From: an archaeon
GTDB taxonomy: Archaea; Nanobdellota; Nanobdellia; Pacearchaeales; GW2011-AR1
Assembly: GCA_018697035.1 (NCBI GenBank)
Contig: JABHSE010000002.1
Location: 1 to 64,000, forward strand
Length of the DNA stretch: 64,000 nucleotides
Direction: 5' to 3'
The translations under genes were made by a program, and so were the position numbers. The notes below the pieces were generated by a model. It was not told the DNA's origin, searched no databases, and saw only the letters and a list, made by a program, of their open reading frames with translations. Positions 25,178 to 34,700 of the stretch are shown piece after piece. The stretch's first letter is position 1; every line of letters begins with the position of its first letter.

Positions 25178-25283
25178 ATATTTTTAATAGAAGATATCGG
25201 TTTAAAAGTTTTTAGAAAGAGGCAATTCTTTAATTTTCAACAACTACCATCAAACTTAAAAACCCAAAATTCGAAACACTACA

Positions 25284-25646
25284 ATGGCAGAACTAACAAA
25301 ACCAACCTGGATCAAAATGAAAGAACCAGAGCTAAAAAAAACCATCCTAGAACTATCACTAACATATGCACCTTCTCAAATAGGAATAATCCTACGGGAC
25401 CAATACGGAATCCCAACAACAAAAGTCTTCGGCAAAAAACTAAAGGCTTACATGAAAGAACTAGGAATAGATAGAAATGAAGACCTAGAAAACGCAGAGA
25501 AAAAGGTAACAGGACTAAAAGAGCACTTAAAAAACAATATCACAGACCGAAGCGCAAAACACAAACTACAACACGCACAATCTCGCCTAAATATCACAAA
25601 GAAATACTTCGGCATCTCACTCAGAGACCGAAAAAAGAAAAAATAA
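25284..25646 (+). CDS. rps15: 30S ribosomal protein S15
   Basis: 120 aa, shorter than the usual ~150-aa archaeal S15. It keeps the core APSQIGIILRDQYGIPTTKV (~31-50), then DLENAEKKVTGLKEHLKNN and the C-terminal HKLQHAQSRLNITKKYF. It is a primary binder of 16S rRNA. The N-terminal archaeal extension (SGSKRP-type) is shortened to MAELTKPTWIKMKEPEL. It is followed after 60 bp by the DHH/RecJ-like gene, a neighbour pair common in archaea. Confidence 0.94.
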   Translation: MAELTKPTWIKMKEPELKKTILELSLTYAPSQIGIILRDQYGIPTTKVFGKKLKAYMKELGIDRNEDLENAEKKVTGLKEHLKNNITDRSAKHKLQHAQSRLNITKKYFGISLRDRKKKK

Positions 25647-25706
25647 TCCGTCACTACTAGAGCATACCACACAAATCTTTTTAAGCAAATCTAATTTCTC
25701 TACTCT

Positions 25707-27056
25707 ATGCTAAAAGAGATTGATACCTTCGCGAAGGAATTCCTGCAATTCGCCAAAGACAAACCAATAAGAATCATATCACACCACGACACCGACGGTA
25801 TAACCTCAGCCGCAATCCTAGCAAAAACATTCCAACGCCTCGATAAAAAATTCTCAATCCGAATCGTCAAAGGACTAGAAGACTCTAATATCAAAGAAGA
25901 AATAGCAAGACAGCCAAACGAAGTCATCATATTCTCAGACCTAGCATCATCAAATCTAGATCATTTCAAAGACCTAGAACACCCAGTCTTTATCCTAGAT
26001 CACCACGAGATAGACAAAAATAAAGTCAACAGCAAGACAAAAATAATAAACCATCACCTCTATCCAAACTCCGAAGACAACACTATAACAGGAGCCGGAA
26101 TCTGCTATCTCTTCGCAAAAGCAATATCTCCTGAAAACCAAGATCTCGCATCCCTAGCAATAATCGGGCTAATCGGCGACCGACACGAAACAAACCTCTC
26201 CAAAATAAACCAACAAATAGTTACCGAAGCTCAAGATCTCAAAATAAAAAAAGGAATCGCAATCTACCCAGCAACAAGACCACTACGTCGAGCACTCGAA
26301 TGGTCAACTAACCCTTTCATCCCAGGAGTCACAGGCTCAGGTCCGGGAGCAATGGAAATCCTAAGAGAAACATCAATCCCCTACGACAAAACCCTAATGG
26401 AACTCTCAACCGACGAAATGTCAAAACTAATAACAGCAATCATACTAAGAAGAGCCGCACATGGAAAAGAAGAAGACATCCTCGGAAACCTCTACATCCT
26501 AAAATTCTTCAACACAAAAGAAGACGTCCGTGAAATATCAACCCTAATCAATGCGTGCTCCAGACTCGGACACTCGGACGTAGCAATATCATACTGTCTA
26601 GAAAACGAAAAAGCAAAAGCCCAAGCACTAGATATCTACACAAAATATAAACAAGAACTAGTCTCAGGATTGAGAGTCGCAGAAAAAATGGACAAGATAA
26701 AAGGCAAGGGCTTCGTCATCCTAAACGCCAAAGATCAAATCAAAGACGCAATAGTCGGAACAATATGTTCAATGCTCTCATCCTCTCCAACATACGAAGA
26801 AGGAACAATCCTAATCGGAATGGCATACAACAAAGACAAAATCAAAGTATCAGCAAGAATAGTAGGACACGAAGGACGAAATCTAAAAGAGGTCTTAGAA
26901 AAAACCGTAGTAACATTCAAGGGAGCAAACCCAGAAACAATCGCCGAAGTCGGAGGCCATCATTTTGCAGCAGGATGCTTAGTAGAGAAAGACAAGGAAT
27001 CTTCGTTCATTGAAACACTCAAAAAAGAATTGGAAATTGAGATTGTAAAAGTTTAA
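25707..27056 (+). CDS. DHH-family nuclease (RecJ/GAN-like, Cdc45-related)
   Basis: 449 aa. The DHH domain has motif HHDTDGITSAAIL (~25-37), a second Asp motif FSDLASSN and DHHEID (~94-99). The C-terminal DHHA1 domain ends GGHHFAAGCL (~424). Family members are 5'-3' exonucleases; archaeal forms bind GINS as the Cdc45 equivalent. The catalytic Asp/His residues appear intact. The ATG at 25707 is preceded by TTTTTAAGC, a plausible TATA box. It overlaps the converging deoxyribosyltransferase gene by 4 nt. Confidence 0.9.
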   Translation: MLKEIDTFAKEFLQFAKDKPIRIISHHDTDGITSAAILAKTFQRLDKKFSIRIVKGLEDSNIKEEIARQPNEVIIFSDLASSNLDHFKDLEHPVFILDHHEIDKNKVNSKTKIINHHLYPNSEDNTITGAGICYLFAKAISPENQDLASLAIIGLIGDRHETNLSKINQQIVTEAQDLKIKKGIAIYPATRPLRRALEWSTNPFIPGVTGSGPGAMEILRETSIPYDKTLMELSTDEMSKLITAIILRRAAHGKEEDILGNLYILKFFNTKEDVREISTLINACSRLGHSDVAISYCLENEKAKAQALDIYTKYKQELVSGLRVAEKMDKIKGKGFVILNAKDQIKDAIVGTICSMLSSSPTYEEGTILIGMAYNKDKIKVSARIVGHEGRNLKEVLEKTVVTFKGANPETIAEVGGHHFAAGCLVEKDKESSFIETLKKELEIEIVKV

Positions 27057-27775
27057 ACCGAATCTGGTAAAACTTGACTCAACACTTTCTCGTTATCAAT
27101 ATATCTAGAAACAATTTTATTAAGCCCATCTTTGGAATGAATATCTTTTACACCTTCGAACAACAAATAAGCCCCTTTCAAAACAAAATCAAAATTAGGA
27201 TTACTTGTTACATACTTTGGCACAAAACCACCAGAAACCACATTGGCATTTGATATAGTACAGTCTATTTTATCCACGAGAGATTTCATTTGCTCACCCC
27301 CTTCAGTAGTTGTCCGAGAAGACATATAATGAGAAATAAATTTATCGGACTGACAAGCAGGAAAACTATGCACTCCCCCGAACACTTCATCAGGCGAACC
27401 ATACGGACTTCTAACATCTGTCCTCAAACCAACGACAAACTTACCCATCAACTTAGCATATGAACTTTCAACAACAACTCCTTCATCCAAAGGCTCATCA
27501 AAATTAGCAAGAACAACATCACTATTAGGAATAAAAATACCCATATCTAAAAAATAAATAATATTCTTAGCTATTAAACTTTCCCGTCCTATTTCAACTT
27601 TCCCAGACAAAGTCTTAATTAAATTACCAAATTCGAAGCCATCCCTTTGAGGAGAATTAACATTATATCCAATACTTTCTAACCCCTCAACCAGACAAGA
27701 ATTAAAAAAAGCTTCTCTGCCATTAAATAATGCCGCTGCCGAATATATCTTTATTTTATCTTCCACCCAATTCAA
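27053..27775 (-). CDS. Nucleoside 2-deoxyribosyltransferase-like protein
   Basis: 240 aa. IYSAAALFNGREAFFNSCLVEGLESIGYNV (~9-37) resembles the N-terminal signature (Y-A-P-F). SDVVLANFDEPLDEGVVVESSYAKLMGKFVVGLRTDVRS (~85-125) is the D-x(n)-D-E-G-x-x-x-E catalytic region, with Glu of VVVES as probable nucleophile. It exchanges bases on deoxynucleosides or hydrolyses dNMPs. The N- and C-terminal extensions are larger than in the minimal ~160-aa enzymes. It lies downstream of tdk and pyrG, consistent with nucleotide salvage. Confidence 0.8.
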   Translation of the reverse strand: MNWVEDKIKIYSAAALFNGREAFFNSCLVEGLESIGYNVNSPQRDGFEFGNLIKTLSGKVEIGRESLIAKNIIYFLDMGIFIPNSDVVLANFDEPLDEGVVVESSYAKLMGKFVVGLRTDVRSPYGSPDEVFGGVHSFPACQSDKFISHYMSSRTTTEGGEQMKSLVDKIDCTISNANVVSGGFVPKYVTSNPNFDFVLKGAYLLFEGVKDIHSKDGLNKIVSRYIDNEKVLSQVLPDSV

Positions 27776-27819
27776 AATAAAATTTTCTTTAAAAAAACAG
27801 TTGCTCTACAATCTATATA

Positions 27820-28419
27820 TTAAACAACTCTTTTCCCTGGAACGCTATGATGCCTAAAACATCGAGGCTCATAACGCTCATTATCTACACTACCATCAAC
27901 AGAAATAATAGGAGAGTCATAATGCGCCGGCTCTCCATTAGCCAACCTCTGAGTATAATACGCTTTATCACCACAAACAGGACAAATCGCATAAAGCTTC
28001 GTCAACTCATTCGCACGAAACATCAACTCCTTCATCTCACCAAACGGTTCACCCCTAAAATCACTATCCAGTCCAGCAAAAACCACATTCTTCATACGAC
28101 GCTGCAACTCCAAAACTACCTCCACAATTGCTTTATTAAAAAACTGAATCTCCTCGATAAGAACTATATCATGTTCAACTCCAACATACTCCAAAATTTT
28201 CTCAGGCTCTTTCTCAGAAACATAAATCCATTCAACAAAATTCCTACCCGACCTACAATGCTCTTCCCTACTATCAAGCTTCGGCTTAAACCCGATATAT
28301 CTAGCACCAGAAATCCAACGCAATGGATCAACCCTTTTCAAAAGATATTCAGACTTCCCAGAAGCCATCGGACCAGAAAACCCTTCAATTACACCGGGTC
28401 TAATAAACAAACTCCTCAC
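27820..28419 (-). CDS. tdk: Thymidine kinase (type II)
   Basis: 199 aa. The P-loop is GPMASGKSEYLL (~17-28), followed by a DIVLIEEIQFF Walker-B segment, the lasso region FAGLDSDFRGEPFGEM and a zinc site CPVCG ... CFRHH. It phosphorylates thymidine (or deoxyuridine) using ATP. The first Asp of the usual D-E-x-Q-F segment is Glu (EEIQFF). It overlaps the pyrG stop (ATGA), so the genes are translationally coupled. Confidence 0.92.
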   Translation of the reverse strand: MRSLFIRPGVIEGFSGPMASGKSEYLLKRVDPLRWISGARYIGFKPKLDSREEHCRSGRNFVEWIYVSEKEPEKILEYVGVEHDIVLIEEIQFFNKAIVEVVLELQRRMKNVVFAGLDSDFRGEPFGEMKELMFRANELTKLYAICPVCGDKAYYTQRLANGEPAHYDSPIISVDGSVDNERYEPRCFRHHSVPGKRVV

Positions 28420-30005
28420 TTCTTTCCCTCATAATTTATACAAGCCTCAACAAACCCCCTAAATAGTGGAGCCGGCGCCAACAATGAACTCTTCAACTCC
28501 GGATGCCCCTGTGTCGCAACAAAATACGGATGATCATCAAGCTCAACAAACTCAACCAACTTCCCATCAGGCGACATCCCAGACAACCTCAAACCCTTAT
28601 CCCTCAAAACATCATGATACTCCGGATTAACTTCAAACCTATGCCGATGCCTCTCCCTTACATCTACAGACCCATACAACTTATTAATCTTACTCCCCTC
28701 CTCAACCACAGCCTCATAAGACCCCAACCTCATAGTCCCACCTTTATTCTTAATATCTTTTTGCGACTCCATAATATCAATTACAGGATACTTTGTCCCA
28801 GCATCAACCTCCACAGTATTAGCCCCCTCAAGCCCACAAACATTACGAGCGTACTCAACAACAGCGGTCTGCAACCCCAAACAAATCCCAAGATAAGGAA
28901 CCTTATTCTCTCGACAATACTTCGCCGCCACAATCTTCCCTTCAAGCCCCCTAGAACCAAACCCACCAGGAACAATAACTCCCGAAGCCTTTTCAATTCC
29001 ATCAAGCCCACTCTCAGTATCAATAAAATCAATATTAATCTTAGTACCATAATGCGCCGAACAATGATTCAGAGCCTCAACAATACTAGCATAAGAATCT
29101 TCCAAATTCATATATTTCCCAGCCAAAGCAACATTAACCTCACCCGAAAAATTCCTCTTATTCTCAACCAACCGCGCCCACTCCCCCAAATCCGCCCTAA
29201 CAGGAATATCCAACTTCCGAGCCAATAACTGACTCATCCCCTGCCTCTCAAAAACCATCGGAATATCATAAACATCATTAACATCCAACCCTGTAATAAC
29301 ATCCTCTGGATTAAGCCCCGCACTACGAGCAATCTTTCCCCTAACATTATCACTAAGCATACTCTCACACCTAGCAATAATAATATCCGGCTCAATCCCT
29401 CGCTGTCCCATCTCAGCAATAGCCATCTGTGTTGGTTTACTCTTCTGCTCATTTACACCAGATAAAACCGGAACATAAGTCAAATGCGCAAAAACAACAT
29501 TCTCACGACCAACCCTTCTAGGCAAATGCTTAACCGCATGAAGATAAAGCTCGTTCTCCATATCCCCAACAGTCCCACCAATCTCAATTAACCCAACATC
29601 CGCCCCACTCCCCTCAACCTTATCAACAAGATAATCTTGAATAAACTCCGAAACATGCGGAACCATTTGAACAGTCTGCCCAAGAAACTCGCCCCTACGT
29701 TCTTTATTCAAAATATCATTAAAAACTCTTCCCATTGTCAAATTAGAATCACTTTTACAGGTCACACCAAGAAACCTCTCATAGTGCCCAAAATCCATAT
29801 CAACCTCGCCTCCATCATCAAGTACAAAAACCTCCCCATGCTCAATCGGATTCATCGTCCCAGGATCCACATTCAAATAACCGTCACACTTAATCGGCAC
29901 AACCTCATACGATGACGACAAAATATTCCCAATAGAAGCCATAGCAATCCCTTTTCCCAAACCAGAAAGCACACCACCAGTCACCACAATATATTTTCTC
30001 TGCAT
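28416..30005 (-). CDS. pyrG: CTP synthase
   Basis: 529 aa, full length. The synthetase domain starts YIVVTGGVLSGLGKGIAMASI and has the GEVFVLDDGGEVDMDFGHYERF segment in the normal place. The C-terminal glutamine amidotransferase has GGFGSRG, the nucleophile LGICLGLQTAVVEYAR (Cys ~377) and FVATQGHPE. It makes CTP from UTP. ATP-driven pyrimidine synthesis is thus linked by operon to tdk and the deoxyribosyltransferase. Confidence 0.96.
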   Translation of the reverse strand: MQRKYIVVTGGVLSGLGKGIAMASIGNILSSSYEVVPIKCDGYLNVDPGTMNPIEHGEVFVLDDGGEVDMDFGHYERFLGVTCKSDSNLTMGRVFNDILNKERRGEFLGQTVQMVPHVSEFIQDYLVDKVEGSGADVGLIEIGGTVGDMENELYLHAVKHLPRRVGRENVVFAHLTYVPVLSGVNEQKSKPTQMAIAEMGQRGIEPDIIIARCESMLSDNVRGKIARSAGLNPEDVITGLDVNDVYDIPMVFERQGMSQLLARKLDIPVRADLGEWARLVENKRNFSGEVNVALAGKYMNLEDSYASIVEALNHCSAHYGTKINIDFIDTESGLDGIEKASGVIVPGGFGSRGLEGKIVAAKYCRENKVPYLGICLGLQTAVVEYARNVCGLEGANTVEVDAGTKYPVIDIMESQKDIKNKGGTMRLGSYEAVVEEGSKINKLYGSVDVRERHRHRFEVNPEYHDVLRDKGLRLSGMSPDGKLVEFVELDDHPYFVATQGHPELKSSLLAPAPLFRGFVEACINYEGKK

Positions 30006-30100
30006 GCTCTAGAAAACCCAAAGCCTCTTTTAAATTATATTATACCCAAACATACACATGCAAACCAAACCCTTAAAAACCAAATTCATCACAAAAACAT

Positions 30101-30271
30101 ATGGAACAAAAAGGAAAATTCATAAGAGTAAAATGCTCGAAATGTAAAGACTCCCAAGTAATCTTCGGAAAAGCCTCGACAAAAGTCAGATGCATAGCCT
30201 GCAACGCAGTTCTAGCTCTACCCTCTTCAGGCAAAGCAAAAATCCGAGCCAAAGTCGAAGAAGTCTTGTAA
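30101..30271 (+). CDS. rps27e: 30S ribosomal protein S27e
   Basis: 56 aa: MEQKGKFIRVKCSKCKDSQV then CIACNAVLALPSSGKAKIRA. The two CxxC pairs (Cys 12/15 and 31/34) form the S27e zinc ribbon. It is too short for many gene callers. It is followed 32 bp later by aIF2-alpha and nop10, the conserved archaeal order S27e-aIF2a-Nop10. Confidence 0.93.
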   Translation: MEQKGKFIRVKCSKCKDSQVIFGKASTKVRCIACNAVLALPSSGKAKIRAKVEEVL

Positions 30272-30303
30272 ACTTTTAAATAACTAGGAAAACTAATTTT
30301 AAC

Positions 30304-31008
30304 ATGGAAGAAGGAGACATAATACCCTGCAAAGTAAAAGAAGTAACGAACACAATCACATTCGTAGAAATGCCAAACGGACAAGAAGGAACAATCATAT
30401 CATCAGAAATCGCCGCAGGCCGAATCAAACTAATGCGACAATACGTAGTCCCAAACAAACAAGTCGTATGCAAAGTCCTAAGAATTGAAGGCGACCACGC
30501 ACACCTATCTCTAAGACGAGTAACTTCAAAAGAAAAGAAAGAAGTCATGCAAAAAACAAAGCAAACACAGGCAATCAGTGTAGCATTCAAGCAAATCTTA
30601 AAAGAAAAAGAAAAAGATGTCAATGAAAAAATATTAAACGACTTCAAAGACCTGTCTGAGTTTGCAGTATCAGTAAGAACAAAACCAGAACTACTTCAAA
30701 AATATATTCCAAAAGAAAATCAGAAAGCTATAGAAAAAATAATCAACAAAAAAAGAAAAAATGAACAACTAAGGCAAAAAATAAAAATAAAATGCCTAGA
30801 GAACAATGGCATAGAAAGAATTAGAAAAATATTCAATCTAAAAAATGACAACCTCAAAGTAACCTACATCTCAGCAGGAAAATTCTCTCTAAGGCTAACA
30901 GTAGAAGATTTCAAAACGGGCAAAAAAGACATGGCAGAAATATTAGAAGAATTAGAAAAAAGGGCAAAGGAAAATAATTGTGAATTCTTCGCAAGTGAAG
31001 ACAAATGA
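30304..31008 (+). CDS. eif2a: Translation initiation factor aIF2 alpha subunit
   Basis: 234 aa. An N-terminal S1/OB domain (EEGDIIPCKVKEVTNTITFVEM, then EGTIISSEIAAGRIK and GDHAHLSLRRVTSKEK) is followed by a helical middle domain and a C-terminal alpha-beta domain (LKVTYISAGKFSLRLTVEDF). With the beta and gamma subunits it delivers initiator tRNA. The stop overlaps the nop10 ATG (ATGA). Confidence 0.94.
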   Translation: MEEGDIIPCKVKEVTNTITFVEMPNGQEGTIISSEIAAGRIKLMRQYVVPNKQVVCKVLRIEGDHAHLSLRRVTSKEKKEVMQKTKQTQAISVAFKQILKEKEKDVNEKILNDFKDLSEFAVSVRTKPELLQKYIPKENQKAIEKIINKKRKNEQLRQKIKIKCLENNGIERIRKIFNLKNDNLKVTYISAGKFSLRLTVEDFKTGKKDMAEILEELEKRAKENNCEFFASEDK

Positions 31009-31154
31009 ACTCCCTAAAAAAATGCCCAACTTGTAAAACCTACACTCTCAAAAAAACTTGCAACAAATGTAAAGTCGAAACAAAGTCAGCACACTACACA
31101 TTTCCAAAAATAAGAAACGCTCCCCCTCGCTCAGCTCCTTTCAAGAGACGATAA
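31005..31154 (+). CDS. nop10: H/ACA ribonucleoprotein Nop10
   Basis: 49 aa. It begins MNSLKKCPTCKTYTLKKTCNKC (shown as two CxxC pairs at 7/10 and 19/22) and ends KIRNAPPRSAPFKRR-like. This is the Nop10 zinc ribbon plus the basic tail binding Cbf5. It serves in pseudouridylation RNPs. It is coupled to aIF2-alpha by ATGA, and the last 24 nt overlap the converging UDG gene. Confidence 0.92.
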   Translation: MNSLKKCPTCKTYTLKKTCNKCKVETKSAHYTFPKIRNAPPRSAPFKRR

Positions 31155-31742
31155 ACATTCTTTCTTAACAATCTCCATATCAGCCTCCCAAAGCGGCGTC
31201 AACTTAGTTCGATTATAAATAATAGCAGCAGGATGAAAAAGCGGCAACAATCTAATCTTCACCCCACCAATTTCAATCTCTCGAACCTCCCCATGAACCT
31301 GACTAATCCCAGGCTGTTTCTTCATATCCTCTGGCCTGCCAAGCGCCATAAAAAACTTAGTCGCATAATTCCCAAGAGAACAAACAACCTTCGGCTTCAT
31401 ATCTCGAATCTGCTTCAATAACCAAGGCGTATGCGCCGCAATTTCCTCCGGCAACGGATCCCGATTCTCAGGAGGTCGACACTTCAAGATATTGGCAACA
31501 TAAATATCATCCAACGACAAACCCACATTATCCAACAGCTTATCCAAATTCTTTCCAGCAGCACCCACAAAAGGCTCTCCTAGCTCATCCTCACGCCGAC
31601 CAGGAGCCTCTCCAACAAACAAAATATTGCTATTCAAATTCCCCTTCCCAACAACGACATTAATACAATCCCTAAATAACTCAGTCCTTTTAACCATAGC
31701 AGCCTCCAGAAAATTAAACTCAGGATTCTTTTTATTAGACAT
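31131..31742 (-). CDS. Uracil-DNA glycosylase, family 4-like, with altered Fe-S ligands
   Basis: 203 aa. Motif 1 is FVGEAPGRREDELGEPF (~41-57), followed by ILKCRPPENRDPLPEE and the C-terminal LFHPAAIIYNR. These identify a family 4 UDG that removes uracil from deaminated DNA. Family members usually bind a 4Fe-4S cluster with four Cys. Here the N-terminal pair is reduced to one Cys (LFRDCINVV), and the usual Cys after the PEE helix is replaced (AAHTPWL). The cluster is probably absent or modified. The tail overlaps nop10. Confidence 0.88.
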   Translation of the reverse strand: MSNKKNPEFNFLEAAMVKRTELFRDCINVVVGKGNLNSNILFVGEAPGRREDELGEPFVGAAGKNLDKLLDNVGLSLDDIYVANILKCRPPENRDPLPEEIAAHTPWLLKQIRDMKPKVVCSLGNYATKFFMALGRPEDMKKQPGISQVHGEVREIEIGGVKIRLLPLFHPAAIIYNRTKLTPLWEADMEIVKKECLSSLERS

Positions 31743-31772
31743 AAATAAAATAATTATCGAGAATTAATAAAG

Positions 31773-34700
31773 CTACTTACCATACTTAGCATCAACAAGA
31801 TCAAACCTTCCCTTATTCTTCTCATGCATATAATCAATCTTCCTCTTTTGAGTCACAAGAGAATTATCCATAACAGCCTCTTCTAAAAAAGATTTGCATT
31901 CTTTCAAAACTCCAGCAGTATAATCCCATCCCGAAATCTTATCAGTAACCGAATCCATAAAATGTCTAGCTCCAATAATCTGTTCACCACCAGCTCCATA
32001 CTGCGCAACCATAGCACCCCGTAGAGAAGAAACCTTACCAATCATATCAACATAAGGAACAGTCGGCTGCTTCCCAGTATCAAGAACAAACATCTTTCCT
32101 TTCTCTGCCCCAACACCAGCATGATGCCTATCAGAAGTAAAACAATACATAGCAGGAGTTCGAGTCCCAACCAAATGCTTAGGGATATGACTAATTTCCG
32201 TCTTCCCAGATTTCAACTTATGAGTAATTACGGCAGGAATACCATTACCGTCAACACTAGGAATATTAACAGTCTCATAAGAATAGGATTGTCCAGAAGC
32301 TTCCTTGCCCTTAATTAACATTCCTTGATCTAAATAGTTTCCATCGAACAAATTGCAGATAACATCTCCTTCACTCATACCACTGCCTCTCTTGCCCCCC
32401 ATCCAATGATTTCCAGTTCCAACATAAAGCCTCATCCCATTATCCATCAACTCTTCATTAATCGGCTGAACAGCTTGTTGAAACAAGGCAACCTGAGTCT
32501 CCGGTAAAAACTGCGGCTTGGACTCTTCAAATTCTTTAGTATATGTTTTAATATGTTCAATAACCTGTGAATCTGTCATCCCACTCTCCCTCATCTTAGC
32601 CTCAATCAAACCCAAGTCTCTCATAAATTCGACACTACTTCTCTTAGATCCATGTCCTCCTTCCCTCTTGGAATCAAAATCTCTATAGCCCATCTCTCCA
32701 TTCATAGCCTCTGTCATAATGCCGTACTGTATACCATCCAATCCAAACGCCTGAGCAGCAACCAACTGAGAAGCCTCAATACCATCAACCAAAGAAGGCC
32801 TACCGGGGGTAGAATACCCACCAAGATGCAAGTCATTTTGCAACAAAACATTGTAAAGCTGAGGAGAAACTGCTTCATGAATCTCTCCAATCCTCTTCTT
32901 AGTCTCATTAATAAGATCCCTACACTTCTCCTTGGCTTTAACATTCTTAGTTCCCCTCAACTTCCCTCGAGTCTCTTTTAATGTCTTTTCAAGCCCACTA
33001 TACTCTTCCCCATATTCATCAGCAATTTTTTCATAAACCACATCGTCAACAAAGATAGGCTGAAAGCTCTGATCAGCATGCTCAACATAAATCACATTCC
33101 CAGTAGTACAACCACCCTTAGCCATCCGCTTAGCATGCCAAGTTCCACGATTTCCTTTAAGCATCAATTCGCCCAGCTTAGAGGTATTGTGACGAGTAGT
33201 AAGTTTCATATACTGAGCAATCTCCGGCTGCAACCTAAACTCATCCTTAATAGTAGTTGGACCAATGGTAAACCTGGCCTGATGCATAAACCCATCTGAA
33301 CCATAACCAGAAAAATAAACATCCGAAGCACTAAAATTTCTCTTACTAAATTCCCCAATAGTCTTTGGCTTACTTCCACCTTTCTTAATCCTCTCACTAA
33401 CCTCTCCCATATGGAAACCCTGAAGCTCAGCCGCACTATTAAGCAACGGCTCATTAGACCTCTGCTCATTAGTCCGAGGAAAGGAGGTAAACGTTGTTCC
33501 AATTGGAGAGTCCGCGGTCAACTCCACACCCTCAATCAAATCCTGAGGATCTGGAACATTAACATTAATAATAGAATCAGTATGGAGTTTAATATTCAAA
33601 TCTTTTCCAGACAGCCTCTTTAATTCAGGAATCAAAATCTCAGTATAGACATCCTTATACTTCTTTTTCTTAACCATTTGAAGAGCCTTAGCTTCCATTG
33701 GAGTAATAGCAATATGTCCAGTAAACCAAGCTGGGCCCTCACCTTCAGCCATCAAAGCATTCTCAAATCGCTCCGCCTCACAAATTTTATCCTCCAAAGA
33801 AGAAATCTTATTATGAACCTTTCCAAAATTATCCTGTTCTCCTTCATGCGCCCTCTGCAAATGTCCAAACGTAACATGTTCGTCATAAATCCTATTAACA
33901 ATTCCAAAAAATTCGGAACTAAATTGTTCCTCAGCAACCCCGCCATCTATTCTCTTTCCAGTAATGTCTTCATATTCTCCCCTAACTCTATCTTTAAGTT
34001 TTTTGAATTGGGCCTTGTCTTTTCCTTCAACTGTATGAAAATAACCATCCACCAATTTCCCAAACCCAGCTCCTCCATGTGCAAACTCATCTCCCGATTT
34101 ACTCTTCTCCTTGTTAACATGAAAATAAACTCTCTCTAAAACCAACTTATCAATTAAACTCTTCCCAAGATCGTTCCGAACACCTTCCCACTCCTCTCTC
34201 CATTTAGGCAAACTTTTAGTGACGCTCTTCATCTTGGAATGAATTTTTCTCAAAGATGCATTAAGTGTATCCTCGATTTCACTCATGTTTGCAACATCGT
34301 TATAACTCCAATACATATGAATAGGAACATGCTCTGGAACATTTTCAACTAAAGGCAACATTTCATGTGCAACACTTTTTCCAGCTTCCTCCAGGGAGCC
34401 AAGTGTATCAACAACATAGTCAGTAAGATTCTTCATATCTTTTTTTGTCACCTCATGATCACCAAGAGTAAGAGTCTGCTTCACTTTCTTCAACTCATCT
34501 CCATTGCCAGCAGCTCCAGTTTTATTTATCCCAGTCATCAAAGCCCTTTGATTTTTTGCCTTCCCAAAAATTTGAATCATCTCTGGCATAATACCACCCT
34601 GGAAATGAACGCTATTTAATTTCGCATCAAGCCCCATAGCTTTCCTAAAAATATTCTGCCCCTGAAACGCCTCATTGTTTGTATAGAGTTGCCCAAACCC

